From the NCBI GenBank assembly GCA_021372495.1, contig JAJFUF010000007.1, positions 61,882-125,881 of the forward strand: a stretch of 64,000 nucleotides of DNA. The letters run 5' to 3'. Below, one piece after another: positions 1-8,933 of this stretch (the first letter of the stretch is position 1; each line of letters starts with the position of its first letter). A program made the translations under genes and the position numbers. The notes beneath the pieces are model-generated. The model saw only the letters and a list, made by a program, of their open reading frames with translations, was not told the origin of the DNA and ran no database searches. The DNA is from Lysobacteraceae bacterium (GTDB lineage Bacteria; Pseudomonadota; Gammaproteobacteria; Xanthomonadales; Rhodanobacteraceae).

Positions 1-665
1 AGCCGCCGATCTTCCAGGGCGGCGCCAACGACGGTTTCCACGAGGCGATCGGCGACACCATCCGCCTGAACCTGACGCCCGCCTACCTGCACCGCATCGG
101 CCTGGCCGGCGCCGCCAGCGAGGACGAGAAGGCGGTGATCAACGCGCAGATGAAGCTGGCGCTGGAGAAGGTGGCGTTCCTGCCGTTCGGCCTGCTGATC
201 GACAAGTGGCGCTGGGGCGTGTTCGACGGCTCGATCAAGCCGGCGCAGTACAACACCGCGTGGTGGGAGCTGCGCCGCAAGTACCAGGGCGTGTCCGCGC
301 CAGTCGCGCGCGACGCCGCGGACTTCGACCCGGGCGCGAAGAACCACGTGCCGACCAACGTGCCCTACATGCGCTACTTCCTCGCCGACATCCTGCAGTT
401 CCAGTTCCAGCGCGCGCTGTGCAAGGACGCCGGCTTCGACGGCCCGCTGTACCAGTGCTCGATCTACGGCAACAAGGACGCCGGCGCGAAGTTCTGGCGG
501 ATGCTCGGCGCCGGCGCCAGCGAACCTTGGCAGCAGACGCTGAAGACGCTGACCGGCAAGGACGACATGGACGCCAGCGCGATCATCGACTACTTCCAGC
601 CGCTGCACGCCTGGTTGCAGGAGCAGAACAAGGGCGTCGACTGCGGCTGGACGGGCGAGGGCTGA
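1..665 (+). CDS. Peptidyl-dipeptidase A (ACE-like, peptidase family M2), 3' part only
   Basis: C-terminal part of an angiotensin-converting-enzyme-like zinc dipeptidyl carboxypeptidase; the first complete codon starts at base 3 and the gene begins before the window. The HEXXH zinc motif must lie upstream, but the third zinc ligand is present in GFHEAIGD (Glu codon 42-44). Downstream, KNHVP and PYMRYF match the substrate-binding Lys/His/Tyr and chloride-site Arg of the ACE C-terminal region, followed by the family-typical QFQFQRALC stretch. Bacterial members are usually periplasmic or outer-membrane-linked peptidases that release C-terminal dipeptides. The signal peptide is outside the window, so location is inferred. 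Ends at TGA 663-665. Confidence 0.93.
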   Translation, partial: PPIFQGGANDGFHEAIGDTIRLNLTPAYLHRIGLAGAASEDEKAVINAQMKLALEKVAFLPFGLLIDKWRWGVFDGSIKPAQYNTAWWELRRKYQGVSAPVARDAADFDPGAKNHVPTNVPYMRYFLADILQFQFQRALCKDAGFDGPLYQCSIYGNKDAGAKFWRMLGAGASEPWQQTLKTLTGKDDMDASAIIDYFQPLHAWLQEQNKGVDCGWTGEG

Positions 666-773
666 GGCGAGGCACGGCCCCGTCCCGAAGGCCGGATCCT
701 GCCCTCCCCGCTTACGCCGGCGGGCGAGGGGAAACGCACACCGTCCGCACATCCACACGCACAGGAATCGACC

Positions 774-1013
774 ATGCAACGCTGGCTCAAGCTCCCCGAC
801 GGCCGCTTCATCGACGCCAACGCCATCGTCTACATCGGCAAGCCGGAAGGCTTTCCGCGCCTCGACGAGGACGGCAACGACCTCGGCCCCGGCGTGGCGG
901 TGCTGCTCGGCACCGGCCTCGCGCGCGAACAGCAGCTCAGCGTGACCGGCTCGCGCGAGGAAATGATGGCGCTGCTGAAGGCGCTGATGAGCGTCGGCGC
1001 GGCGTCCGCCTGA
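774..1013 (+). CDS. Small hypothetical protein, 79 aa
   Basis: Not recognised. A 79-residue soluble protein starting at an ATG with AGGAA 8 bases upstream. It has no signal peptide and no membrane segment. The N-terminal half (RWLKLPDGRFIDANAIVYI) looks like a short beta-rich module, and the C-terminal third is a predicted helix (SREEMMALLKALMS). It lies 108 bases after the peptidase and ends 2 bases before the convergent transporter stop, so it may be the last gene of the peptidase transcript. Coding is supported by strong third-position GC and the ribosome binding site, not by a known family. Confidence 0.6.
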   Translation: MQRWLKLPDGRFIDANAIVYIGKPEGFPRLDEDGNDLGPGVAVLLGTGLAREQQLSVTGSREEMMALLKALMSVGAASA

Positions 1014-1015
1014 GG

Positions 1016-2248
1016 TCAGGCCGCGGGCGCCGGGGCCGCCTGCGCGGCCTCGCGCCTGCACATCGCGCGGTACCAGCGCCAACTGGCGAAGCCGACCGCG
1101 GTCAGCAGCGCCGCGCCCAGCGCCAGCTTCGGCGCGCTGTCCGACAGCAGCGGCGAGATCGCGCCGGCCAGCACCGCGTTGAAGATCAGCGCCACGAAGG
1201 TCTGCATCGACGAGGCCGCGCCGCGATGCGCGGGGAAGCGGTCGAGCAGCAACAGCACCAGCGTCGGGAAACTCAGCGTGATGCCGATCGCATGCACGCC
1301 GATCGGGATCACCGACCACGGCAGGCGCGGCTGCGGCAGCCACGCGTGCAGCGCCACGTTGGCCGCGCTGGCGGCCAGCATGATCGCGTAGCCGGCGCCG
1401 ACCGTCGCCGCCACCGACACCTTGCCGGCGAGCCGCCCGGACAGCCACGCGCCCGCCATCATGCCGCCGATCGCCGGCACGAACAGCCACGGGAAGCCCG
1501 CGCGCGACAGGTGCAGCAGGTCGAGCACGAACGCCGGCGCCGACACGATGTAGACGAACAGCGCGCTGAAGTTCACCGTGCTCGAGATCGCCAGCGGCCA
1601 GAACTGGCGGTCGCCGAGGATGTGCCGGCAGGTCGCCAGCAGCGGCGCCGGCGCGAACGGCTGGCGCGCCTCGCGTGCGTGCGTTTCCGGCAGGCTCAGC
1701 GCGCAGGCCGCGCCGAGCGCCAGCGCGAACGCCGCCATCGCCCAGAAGATGCCGCGCCAGCCGGCGATGCCGAGCAGCGCCGCGCCGACGACCGGCGCGA
1801 TCGCCGGCGCGATGCCGAAGATCAGCGTGACCTGCGCCATCAGCCGCTGCGCCTCGGCGCCGTGGTAGCGGTCGCGCACGATCGCGCGGCCGACGATCTG
1901 GCCGGCGCCGGCGGACATGCCCTGCAGGGCGCGGCAGACCAGCAGCGCCGTCATCGAAGTCGTCAGCGCCGCCGCCGCCGCGGACAGCGCGTACACGCCC
2001 AGGCCGACGACGATCACCGGGCGACGCCCGTAGGCGTCCGACAGCGGGCCGTGGAACAGTCCCATCAGCGCGTAGGCGACCAGGTAGACGCTGAGCGTCT
2101 GCTGCATCTCCACCTTGCCCACGCCGAATTCGCGGGCGATGTCGGGAAAGCCGGGGAAGATCGTGTCGATCGAGAACGGCCCGAGCATCGACAGCAGCGC
2201 GAGCAGCACCGCCAGCATGCCGTGCGAGGTGGCGTGGAAACGGGACAT
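1016..2248 (-). CDS. MFS drug-resistance transporter, Bcr/CflA family
   Basis: Inner-membrane proton-driven exporter of the DHA1 group, 410 residues, close to the usual size of about 400. The N-terminus enters a first membrane helix (MLAVLLALLSMLGPFSIDT), with the Bcr/CflA-type DTIFPGFPDIA loop after it. The MFS motif A appears as GPLSDAYGRRPV between helices 2 and 3, and the antiporter-type motif C region follows (GIAPAIAPVVGA). About twelve hydrophobic segments can be counted. Family members expel bicyclomycin, chloramphenicol-like compounds or, in some cases, cysteine or sulfonamides; the substrate here cannot be read from sequence. It is a single gene, divergent from chrA with only 56 bases between the starts, so promoters must overlap. 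Confidence 0.88.
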   Translation of the reverse strand: MSRFHATSHGMLAVLLALLSMLGPFSIDTIFPGFPDIAREFGVGKVEMQQTLSVYLVAYALMGLFHGPLSDAYGRRPVIVVGLGVYALSAAAAALTTSMTALLVCRALQGMSAGAGQIVGRAIVRDRYHGAEAQRLMAQVTLIFGIAPAIAPVVGAALLGIAGWRGIFWAMAAFALALGAACALSLPETHAREARQPFAPAPLLATCRHILGDRQFWPLAISSTVNFSALFVYIVSAPAFVLDLLHLSRAGFPWLFVPAIGGMMAGAWLSGRLAGKVSVAATVGAGYAIMLAASAANVALHAWLPQPRLPWSVIPIGVHAIGITLSFPTLVLLLLDRFPAHRGAASSMQTFVALIFNAVLAGAISPLLSDSAPKLALGAALLTAVGFASWRWYRAMCRREAAQAAPAPAA

Positions 2249-2304
2249 GGGCGGCCGCGGCGGGATTTGCCAGAATCGTAGCGGTTAGCCACGGATGCCG
2301 CAGC

Positions 2305-3492
2305 ATGCCGAACGCCACGCGCACGATCCGCGACATCTTTGCCAGCTTCCTGCGCCTCGGCCTGACCAGCTTCGGCGGACCGGTCGCGCACCTCGGCTAT
2401 TTCCACCGCGAATTCGTCGAACGGCGGCGCTGGATCGGCGCGGCCGACTACGCGGAGGTCGTCGCGCTGTGCCAGTTCCTGCCGGGACCGGCATCCAGCC
2501 AGGTCGGCATCGCGCTGGGCCTGCGCTGGGCCGGATTCACCGGCGCGCTGGCGGCGTGGCTCGGCTTCACGCTGCCCTCGGCGCTGCTGATGCTCGGCGC
2601 CGCCTACGGCCTGCACGCGCTGCCCGCCGGCGCCGCCGGCGCGCTGGCCGGGCTCGGCCTGGTCGCGCTGGCGGTGGTGGCGCTGGCGGTGATGCAGATG
2701 GCGCGCCGGCTGCTGGCCGGGGCGCGGCGCTGGGGCGTGGCCGCGATCGCCGCGGCGCTGGTGCTCGCGCTGCCGGGCACGCGCGGACAGCTCGCCGCGC
2801 TGGCGGCGGGCGCGCTGCTCGGCATGGCGCTGCTGCACGACGCGAGCGCCGCGAACGGCGAATCGCCCGACGCGCCGCGCGCGCGCCGTCGCCACGCGCT
2901 GCTGGCGCTGGGATTGTTCTTCGCGCTGCTGCTCGGCCTGCCCTGGCTGGCCGCACTCACCGGCAACGGCGCCATCGCGCGCGCCTCCGCGTTCTATCGC
3001 GCCGGCAGCCTGGTGTTCGGCGGCGGCCACGTCGTGCTGCCGCTGCTGGAGGGCGCGACGGTGCCGCAGGGCTGGATCGGCCGCGACGCTTTCCTCGCCG
3101 GCTACGGCCTGGCGCAGGCGCTGCCCGGCCCGCTGTTCGCGTTCGCGGCCTACCTCGGCGCGGCGATTGCGACGCCGCCGAACGGCGCCGCCGGCGCGGC
3201 GCTGGCGCTGGTCGCGATCTACCTGCCGTCGTTCCTGCTGCTCGCCGGCGTGCTGCCGTTCTGGCAGCGGCTGGGCCATCTCGCCACGGCGCGGCGCGCG
3301 CTGGCGGGGCTGAACGCCGCGGTGGTCGGCCTGCTCGCGGCAACGTGGGTGTCGCCGCTGGCCACCGGCAGCCTGCGCGGCCCGCGCGACGCGCTGCTCG
3401 TGCTCGCGGCATTCGCGCTGCTCGCGGCGGCGCGGCTGCCGAGCTGGCTGGTGGTGGTACTCGGCGCGGCGGCGGGCGCGCTGTGGCTGTGA
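2305..3492 (+). CDS. chrA: Chromate transporter, two-domain ChrA
   Basis: Inner-membrane protein of the CHR superfamily that exports chromate. At 395 residues it is the long form with two homologous CHR domains. The first domain carries the signature TSFGGPVAHLGYF (about residues 20-33) and CQFLPGPASSQV; the second repeats it as VFGGGHVVLPLL and AQALPGPLFAFAAYLG. Roughly ten to twelve hydrophobic stretches are visible. Its start ATG is 56 bases from the divergent MFS exporter start. It precedes the fluoride-response unit, so an anion-resistance neighbourhood is plausible, but no chromate-specific regulator (ChrB) is visible here. Confidence 0.9.
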   Translation: MPNATRTIRDIFASFLRLGLTSFGGPVAHLGYFHREFVERRRWIGAADYAEVVALCQFLPGPASSQVGIALGLRWAGFTGALAAWLGFTLPSALLMLGAAYGLHALPAGAAGALAGLGLVALAVVALAVMQMARRLLAGARRWGVAAIAAALVLALPGTRGQLAALAAGALLGMALLHDASAANGESPDAPRARRRHALLALGLFFALLLGLPWLAALTGNGAIARASAFYRAGSLVFGGGHVVLPLLEGATVPQGWIGRDAFLAGYGLAQALPGPLFAFAAYLGAAIATPPNGAAGAALALVAIYLPSFLLLAGVLPFWQRLGHLATARRALAGLNAAVVGLLAATWVSPLATGSLRGPRDALLVLAAFALLAAARLPSWLVVVLGAAAGALWL

Positions 3493-3508
3493 CGCGGCGA
3501 CATCCGGC

Positions 3509-3538
3509 TTGAGCGCCGGCCGGCGCGGCCGCTACCAT
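3509..3538 (+). promoter_or_regulatory. Candidate sigma-70 promoter for the fluoride riboswitch/crcB
   Basis: TTGAGC (3509-3514) and TACCAT (3533-3538) are separated by 18 bases. The expected transcription start, about 7 bases downstream, falls at roughly 3545, exactly where the riboswitch aptamer begins. Assigned by pattern only. Confidence 0.5.
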
Positions 3539-3544
3539 CCGCGC

Positions 3545-3620
3545 CAGGGAGATGGCATGCCTCCCGCCCGCGAGGGCGAACCGCCGATGGCCCGTCCGTC
3601 CGGCTGATGATGCCTGCACC
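3545..3620 (+). promoter_or_regulatory. Fluoride riboswitch (crcB motif)
   Basis: The conserved blocks of the fluoride aptamer occur in order: GGGAGATGGCATGCCTCCC (first stem-loop, 3547-3565), a short GCCC/GGGC hairpin, AACCGCC (3579-3585), and the 3' block GGCTGATGATGCCTGC (3602-3617). This architecture is the known crcB RNA, which binds fluoride with magnesium. It lies directly upstream of crcB, its classical target. Its 3' block shares CCTGC with the 5' strand of the terminator that follows, which gives a mutually exclusive switch: fluoride-bound aptamer should block the terminator and turn crcB on. Confidence 0.93.
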
Positions 3621-3647
3621 GCCGGCCCCGGCGGCGCAGGTTTTTTT
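3613..3647 (+). terminator. Intrinsic terminator forming the riboswitch expression platform
   Basis: CCTGC (3613-3617) pairs with GCAGG (3636-3640) and CCGCCG (3619-3624) with CGGCGG (3629-3634), around a single A/C mismatch and a GCCC loop. Seven T residues follow directly (3641-3647). The 5' strand begins inside the aptamer's conserved 3' end, so aptamer and terminator compete. Confidence 0.9.
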
Positions 3648-3690
3648 CATGCCTGCGTCCGGAGCCGTTCACGCGAATTCTGGAGGCACG

Positions 3691-4077
3691 ATGGGCGTCA
3701 CCGCATTCCTCGCCGTCGGAACCGGCGCCGCGCTCGGCGCGTGGTTGCGCTGGTGGCTGGGCGTCCTGCTCAACCCGCTGTTCCCGACGCTGCCGCTGGG
3801 CACGCTGGCGGCGAACCTGCTGGGCGGCTTCGTCATGGGCCTGGCGCTGGGCGCGTTCGCGCACTACCAGGCGCTGTCGCCGGAAGCGCGGCTGTTTTTG
3901 ACCACCGGCTTCCTCGGCGGCCTGACCACGTTCTCGACGTTTTCCGGCGAGGCCGCCACGCTGCTGCTGCGCCAGCAGTACGCCTGGTTCGGCGCGCACG
4001 TGCTGGTCCACGTGGCCGGTTCGCTGGCGGCGACGCTGGCCGGGCTCGCCTTGATCCGCACGCTGCTGCGCGCTTGA
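3691..4077 (+). CDS. crcB: Fluoride channel CrcB/Fluc
   Basis: Small inner-membrane fluoride-exporting channel of 128 residues, within the family's usual 120-130; it works as an antiparallel dimer. Four hydrophobic segments are visible. Conserved features include GAALGAWLRWW near the N-terminus, the LAANLLGGFVMG segment with the family Asn, and GFLGGLTTFSTFS, whose Thr/Phe-rich break lines the fluoride path. The ATG at 3691 was chosen because GGAGG stands 8 bases upstream and the longer upstream frame would run through the riboswitch terminator. Expression is expected to rise with fluoride. A DUF190 gene follows 14 bases later. Confidence 0.93.
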   Translation: MGVTAFLAVGTGAALGAWLRWWLGVLLNPLFPTLPLGTLAANLLGGFVMGLALGAFAHYQALSPEARLFLTTGFLGGLTTFSTFSGEAATLLLRQQYAWFGAHVLVHVAGSLAATLAGLALIRTLLRA

Positions 4078-4091
4078 ATGAGAGGTGACGC

Positions 4092-4442
4092 ATGAACGCC
4101 GGCCGGGACATGACCTACCAGGGCGTCTATCTGCGCTTCTTCATGCACGCCACCGCCAGGCACGGCGGCATGCTGCTGTACGAATGGATCCTCGAGCAGG
4201 CCAAGCGCGAGGGGCTGGCCGGCGGCTCGGTGTTCCGCGCCATCGCCGGCTTCGGCCGCCACGGCGTGCTGCACGAGGAGCACTTCTTCGAACTGGCCGG
4301 CGACCTGCCGGTGAAGGTCGAGTTCATCCTGCGCGAACCCGAGGCCGAGCGCCTGCTGGAGATCGTGCGCGACTCGGGCGCCGCGCTGGTCTACGCGCGC
4401 GCGCCGACCGCGTTCGGCGTGCTGGAGCCCGCGCCCCGCTGA
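4092..4442 (+). CDS. DUF190 family protein
   Basis: A 116-residue soluble protein of the DUF190 family, a ferredoxin-like fold related to PII-type regulatory proteins and often encoded next to crcB. Visible family features are the start GVYLRFFMHATARHGGMLLYEWI, the central GGSVFRAIAGFGRHGVLH block and the ending segment with LPVKVEFI. There is no membrane segment. It starts 14 bases after crcB and so lies under the same fluoride riboswitch. A role as a cytosolic partner or regulator of the channel is inference; the family function is unproven. Confidence 0.87.
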   Translation: MNAGRDMTYQGVYLRFFMHATARHGGMLLYEWILEQAKREGLAGGSVFRAIAGFGRHGVLHEEHFFELAGDLPVKVEFILREPEAERLLEIVRDSGAALVYARAPTAFGVLEPAPR

Positions 4443-4468
4443 ACCCCACTCGGCACCAAGGAGGCGGC

Positions 4469-5602
4469 ATGACCGAGGACAGTCTGAAAGCCCGTGCCCA
4501 GGAACTGCTCGCCCACGCCGGCGTGCGCATCGACGGCGACGCGCCGCACGACGTCCGCGTGCACGAGCCGCAGCTCTACGCGCGCGTGTTCGCGCACGGC
4601 TCGCTCGGCCTCGGCGAGGCCTACATGGACGGCTGGTGGGACTGCGCCGACCTCGCCGGCTTCTTCTTCCGCGTGCTCGACGCGCACGTCGACGAGCACC
4701 TGAAGACGCTCGACACGCTGCTCGCCCACCTCAGAGCGCGCTTCGTCAACCTGCAGCGCGGCGAGCGCGCCTGGGAAATCGGCAAGGCGCACTACGACCT
4801 CGGCAACGACCTGTTCCACGCAATGCTGGGCAAGCGCCTGGTGTATTCGTGCGGCTACTGGAAGGACGCATCGGACCTCGACGCCGCGCAGGAGGCCAAG
4901 CTCGACCTGGTCTGCCGCAAGCTGCAATTGAAGCCCGGCATGCGCGTACTCGACATCGGCTGCGGCTGGGGCGAGGCGCTGAAGTTCGCCGCCGAGCGCT
5001 ACGGTGCGCGCGGCGTCGGCGTGACCGTGTCGGAGCAGCAGGCCGCCTACGCGCGCGAGCTGTGTGCCGGGCTGCCGGTCGAGATCCGCCTGCAGGACTA
5101 CCGCGAGCTGGACGAGCGCTTCGACGCGATCTTCTCGATCGGCATGTTCGAGCACGTCGGCTGGAAGAACTACCGCACCTATTTCGAGACGGCGCGGCGC
5201 TGCCTCGCCGGCGACGGCCCTGCGGGTGGAGGATTATTCCTGCTGCACGCGATCGGCACCAACGAGGCGCCCAGCCGCCCCGATCCGTGGATCGAGAAGT
5301 ACATCTTCCCCAACTCGATGATCCCGGCGGCCAGCCAGGTGACGGCGGCGCTGGAAGGGCTGTTCGTGGTCGAGGACTGGCACAACTTCGGCGCCGACTA
5401 CGAGCGCACGCTGATGGCCTGGCGCGCCAACGTCGAGGCCGCCTGGCCGCAGCTCGCCGCGCGCTACGACGAGCGCTTCCGCCGCATGTGGCGCTTCTAC
5501 CTGTCGTGCTCCGCCGCGGTGTTCCGCGCCCGCCGCGACCAGCTCTGGCAGTTGACGCTCAGCCCGCGCGGCGTGCGCGGCGGCTACCGCGTGCCGCGCT
5601 GA
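4469..5602 (+). CDS. cfa: Cyclopropane-fatty-acyl-phospholipid synthase
   Basis: S-adenosylmethionine-dependent enzyme that adds a methylene bridge to unsaturated acyl chains of membrane phospholipids, peripheral on the inner membrane. It has 377 residues against about 380 in E. coli Cfa. An N-terminal lipid-binding domain (GLGEAYMDGWWDC) precedes a Rossmann methyltransferase with the SAM motif VLDIGCGWGEALKF and the family signatures SIGMFEHVGWKNY and IFPNSMIPAASQV. The C-terminal YLSCSAAVFRARRDQLWQL keeps the conserved Cys. The start is the ATG at 4469 preceded by AAGGAGGCGGC; longer frames upstream only shadow the DUF190 gene. It follows DUF190 by 26 bases, so co-transcription is possible. 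Confidence 0.93.
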   Translation: MTEDSLKARAQELLAHAGVRIDGDAPHDVRVHEPQLYARVFAHGSLGLGEAYMDGWWDCADLAGFFFRVLDAHVDEHLKTLDTLLAHLRARFVNLQRGERAWEIGKAHYDLGNDLFHAMLGKRLVYSCGYWKDASDLDAAQEAKLDLVCRKLQLKPGMRVLDIGCGWGEALKFAAERYGARGVGVTVSEQQAAYARELCAGLPVEIRLQDYRELDERFDAIFSIGMFEHVGWKNYRTYFETARRCLAGDGPAGGGLFLLHAIGTNEAPSRPDPWIEKYIFPNSMIPAASQVTAALEGLFVVEDWHNFGADYERTLMAWRANVEAAWPQLAARYDERFRRMWRFYLSCSAAVFRARRDQLWQLTLSPRGVRGGYRVPR

Positions 5603-5647
5603 GGCGACGCCGCGCACGCCCTCGCCGGCCGGCGCCAAGCGTGCGCG

Positions 5648-5716
5648 GTAGCGCAGGATGGGCTCCGGCCCACCGATCGCCACCGCCGCGTCGACGATGG
5701 GCCGGAGCCCACCCTG
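5648..5716. repeat. GTAG/REPIN-like inverted repeat
   Basis: A GTAG tetranucleotide (5648-5651) is followed by an arm at 5654-5672 (CAGGATGGGCTCCGGCCCA) that pairs with 5698-5716 over 19 bases with one mismatch; the unpaired spacer is 25 bases. Each arm contains its own palindrome (TGGGC-TCCG-GCCCA), so this is a pair of REP sequences in inverted orientation, as in REPINs. It fills most of the gap between cfa and the haemoglobin gene. Confidence 0.8.
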
Positions 5717-5796
5717 CCCACGCGCTGCTGACCGGAATCAACGCCGCGCACGCGCTGATGCGCTAGCCTGTCCGCCCCTGCATCCGACATTGCGCC

Positions 5797-6204
5797 ATGC
5801 TGCCGTACGACGAACCCAACGCGACGGGCATCGCCGCCCTGGTCGACCGCTTCTACGACAAGGTGCGCGTCGATCCGCTGCTCGGCCCGGTATTCAACGC
5901 CGCGGTCCACGACTGGGCCGCGCACAAGCGCCTGCTGACCGCCTTCTGGTCGTCGGTGGTGCTGCGCAGCGGCGAATATCGCGGCAACCCGATGGCGGCG
6001 CATCTTCCGCATCCGATCCGCGGCGAGCACTTCGAGCGCTGGCTGGCGCTGTGGCGCGAAACCAGCGGCGAGGTGTTCGCCGACGCCGCCGCCGACGTGT
6101 TCCGCGACTACGCCGCGCGCATCGCCCGCGGGCTCAGCCTCGGGCTCGGCCTGAAGCCGCCCGGCGAGGCGCGCGCGCTCGGCCTTCCCGTCCGCGGCGC
6201 GTAG
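5797..6204 (+). CDS. Group III truncated haemoglobin
   Basis: A 135-residue haem protein of the truncated globin group III. Typical features are FYDKVRVDPLLGPVF near the N-terminus, DWAAHKRLLTAFWSSVVL, the E-helix region SGEYRGNPMAAH, and HFERWLALW, whose His is the expected proximal haem ligand. The GLKPP tail follows. Group III globins are thought to act in redox or nitric oxide/oxygen chemistry rather than transport, with few characterised members (for example Campylobacter Ctb). It stands alone between cfa and parC, so the context gives no partner. Confidence 0.9.
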   Translation: MLPYDEPNATGIAALVDRFYDKVRVDPLLGPVFNAAVHDWAAHKRLLTAFWSSVVLRSGEYRGNPMAAHLPHPIRGEHFERWLALWRETSGEVFADAAADVFRDYAARIARGLSLGLGLKPPGEARALGLPVRGA

Positions 6205-6283
6205 TCCTTCGCCGCGGTCGGCCGATTGCGGCACAATCGTCCGCTTCCCGGCGCGTCCGACGCGCCTTCCCTGACGCAAGCCG

Positions 6284-8527
6284 ATGATCCTGCAAGCGAA
6301 CTACGAACAGATCCCGCTGAAGGAGTACGCCGAGCGGGCCTATCTCGACTACTCGATGTACGTGGTGCTGGACCGCGCCCTGCCGTTCGTCGGCGACGGC
6401 CTGAAGCCGGTGCAGCGGCGCATCGTCTACGCGATGAGCGAACTCGGGCTGGCCGCCGGCGCCAAGCCGAAGAAGTCGGCGCGCACGGTCGGCGACGTGA
6501 TCGGCAAGTTCCACCCGCACGGCGACAGCGCCTGCTACGAGGCGCTGGTGCTGATGGCGCAGCCGTTCTCCTACCGCTATCCGCTGATCGACGGCCAGGG
6601 CAACTTCGGCTCGCCGGACGACCCGAAGAGCTTCGCGGCGATGCGCTACACCGAGTCGAAGCTGACGCCGATCGCCGAAGTGCTGCTCGGCGAGATCGCG
6701 CAGGGCACGGTGGACTGGGTGCCGAACTTCGACGGCACGCTGGAGGAGCCGTCGTGGCTGCCGGCGCGCCTGCCGCACGTGCTGCTGAACGGCTCGACCG
6801 GCATCGCGGTCGGCATGGCCACCGACATTCCGCCGCACAACCTGCGCGAAGTCGCCAGCGCCTGCATCCGCCTGCTGGACGATCCGGACGCCAGCGTGCG
6901 CGATCTCTGCGAGCACGTGCGCGGCCCGGACTTCCCGACCGCGGCCGAAATCATCACGCCGCGCCGCGAGCTGCTGGCGATGTACGAGAGCGGCGTGGGC
7001 TCGGTGCGCGCACGCGCCGTGTACGCCGCCGAGAACGGCAACGTGGTGATCACCGCGCTGCCCTACCAGGTGTCGCCGTCGAAGATCCTCGAGCAGATCG
7101 CCGCGCAGATGCGCGCCAAGAAGCTGCCGATGCTGGAGGACCTGCGCGACGAGTCCGACCACGAGAACCCGATCCGCCTAGTGCTGGTGCCGCGTTCCAG
7201 CCGCATCGACGCGGACGAAATGATGCAGCACCTGTTCGCGACCACGGATCTCGAGAAGAGCTTCCGCGTCAACCTCAACATGATCGGCCTGGACGGCCGC
7301 CCGCAGGTGAAGGGGCTGCGCGCGATCCTCGCCGAGTGGCTGCGCTTCCGCACCGACACGGTGACGCGCCGGCTGAATCACCGCCTGGAGAAGGTCGAGC
7401 GCCGCCTGCACCTGCTGGAAGGCCTGCGCGTCGCCTACCTCAACCTCGACGAGGTGATCCGCATCATCCGCACCGAGGAGGAGCCGAAGCCGGTGCTGAT
7501 GAAGCGCTTCGGCCTCAGCGAGGAGCAGACCGATTACATCCTCGAGACCCGGCTGCGCCAACTGGCGCGCCTCGAGGAGATGAAGATCAACGCCGAGCGC
7601 GACGAGCTGGAGGAGGAGCGCGCGCGCATCAGCGTGCTGCTGAAATCGCCGGCCAAGCTGAAGTCGCTGATCAAGGACGAGCTGAAGGCCGACGCGAAGA
7701 AGTACGGCGACGAGCGCCGCGCGCCGCTGGTCGAGCGCGAGGCCGCGCACGCGCTGGACGAGAGCGCGCTGGTCGCCTCCGAGCCGGTCACGGTGGTGCT
7801 GAGCGCCATGGGCTGGGTGCGCGCGGCCAAGGGCCACGACGTCGACGCGCAGGGCATGAACTACCGCGAGGGCGACGCCTACCTCGCCGTCGCGCGCGGC
7901 CGCACCACGCAGCAGGCCGCCTTCGTCGACTCCACCGGCCGCAGCTACTCGACGCTCGCGCACACGCTGCCGTCCGCGCGCGGCAACGGCGAGCCGCTGA
8001 CCGGCCGCTTCAGCCCGCCGGCGGGCGCGCGCTTCGACGCGGTCGCGATCGGCGAGGCGGAGACGCGGCTGGTGCTGGCCTCCGACTTCGGCTACGGCTT
8101 CGTGACGAGGTTCGACACGCTGTGCGGCCGCAACAAGGCCGGCAAGCAGGTGATCAACATGGACGACGACGCGCGCGTGCTGGCGCCGGCCTACGTCGCC
8201 GATCCGGCGCGCGACCGCATCGTGGTCGCCACCACTGACGGCCACCTGCTGATGTTCTCGGTCGCCGAACTGCCCGAGCTGGACAAGGGCGGCAAGGGCA
8301 ACAAGCTGATCGAGATCCCCAAGGCCAAGCTCGCTTCCGGCGAGGAGCGCGTCGCCGGCGTCGCCGTGGTCGCCGAAGGTTCCGGCGAGGTCACGCTGTA
8401 CGCCGGCCAGCGCAAGCTGATCCTGAAGTGGGCGGACCTGGTCGAATACGGCGGCAACCGCGCCACGCGCGGCGGCCTGCTGCCGCGCGGGTTCCGGCGC
8501 GTGGAGCGGATCGAGACCAGCGCGTAG
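6284..8527 (+). CDS. parC: DNA topoisomerase IV subunit A
   Basis: The DNA-cutting subunit of topoisomerase IV, which decatenates daughter chromosomes together with ParE. At 747 residues it matches E. coli ParC (752). The catalytic tyrosine is Tyr122 in [12 protein letters not shown], and the winged-helix region carries [13 protein letters not shown] with Ser82 and Glu86 at the positions linked to quinolone resistance, both in the sensitive form. A long coiled-coil arm region and a C-terminal beta-pinwheel domain with repeats such as [12 protein letters not shown] follow. The gene is preceded by a 79-base gap and stands alone; parE is not in this window. Confidence 0.96.
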   Translation: MILQANYEQIPLKEYAERAYLDYSMYVVLDRALPFVGDGLKPVQRRIVYAMSELGLAAGAKPKKSARTVGDVIGKFHPHGDSACYEALVLMAQPFSYRYPLIDGQGNFGSPDDPKSFAAMRYTESKLTPIAEVLLGEIAQGTVDWVPNFDGTLEEPSWLPARLPHVLLNGSTGIAVGMATDIPPHNLREVASACIRLLDDPDASVRDLCEHVRGPDFPTAAEIITPRRELLAMYESGVGSVRARAVYAAENGNVVITALPYQVSPSKILEQIAAQMRAKKLPMLEDLRDESDHENPIRLVLVPRSSRIDADEMMQHLFATTDLEKSFRVNLNMIGLDGRPQVKGLRAILAEWLRFRTDTVTRRLNHRLEKVERRLHLLEGLRVAYLNLDEVIRIIRTEEEPKPVLMKRFGLSEEQTDYILETRLRQLARLEEMKINAERDELEEERARISVLLKSPAKLKSLIKDELKADAKKYGDERRAPLVEREAAHALDESALVASEPVTVVLSAMGWVRAAKGHDVDAQGMNYREGDAYLAVARGRTTQQAAFVDSTGRSYSTLAHTLPSARGNGEPLTGRFSPPAGARFDAVAIGEAETRLVLASDFGYGFVTRFDTLCGRNKAGKQVINMDDDARVLAPAYVADPARDRIVVATTDGHLLMFSVAELPELDKGGKGNKLIEIPKAKLASGEERVAGVAVVAEGSGEVTLYAGQRKLILKWADLVEYGGNRATRGGLLPRGFRRVERIETSA

Positions 8528-8657
8528 CATCCATGCCATCCCAGGGACGGCGCTTGCCCCCGCCCCGGCCCGCCGCCGGGGAAGGGAGCGGTGGATGGAT
8601 GGCGCGCCGGCGGATCCGGCGCACGCGCACGTTCGCAGGTTTGGAGAGAGCAACGCG

Positions 8658-8933
8658 ATGCACGGCGAATACAAGGTTCCCGGCGGCAAGCTGGTGGTGG
8701 TCGATGCCGAGGTGCGCGACGGCCGCCTGGCCGTGGTGCAGGTGAGCGGCGACTTCTTCCTCGAACCGCCGGAAGCGCTGGACGCGATCAACGCGGCGCT
8801 GGAAGGCCAGCCGGCCGCCGCGGGCGAGGCCGCGCTCGCCGCCGCGGTGCGCGCCGCGCTGCAGGCGGACGTGGCGATGTACGGCTTCTCGCCGGAGGCG
8901 GTCGCGGTCGCCGTGCGCAGGGCGCTGGCATGA
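8658..8933 (+). CDS. Lipoate ligase accessory (LplB-like) subunit
   Basis: A 91-residue protein matching the small C-terminal/accessory domain of lipoate-protein ligase, seen in the start HGEYKVPGGKLVVVD and the following VSGDFFLEPPEAL. In one-chain ligases this domain closes over the active site and is needed for lipoate adenylation; in Thermoplasma it is a separate LplB subunit, as appears to be the case here. The ATG at 8658 was chosen because GGAGAGAG lies upstream; an in-frame ATG at 8595 would add 21 residues without family similarity. Its stop overlaps the start of the catalytic subunit (ATGA at 8930), so the two should be made together. Confidence 0.8.
   Translation: MHGEYKVPGGKLVVVDAEVRDGRLAVVQVSGDFFLEPPEALDAINAALEGQPAAAGEAALAAAVRAALQADVAMYGFSPEAVAVAVRRALA

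Noticed and set aside
206..2281. A 691-codon plus-strand open frame across the peptidase end and the transporter
   Set aside because: It is Arg/Ala-rich shadow sequence produced by high third-position GC, and overlaps two well-supported genes.
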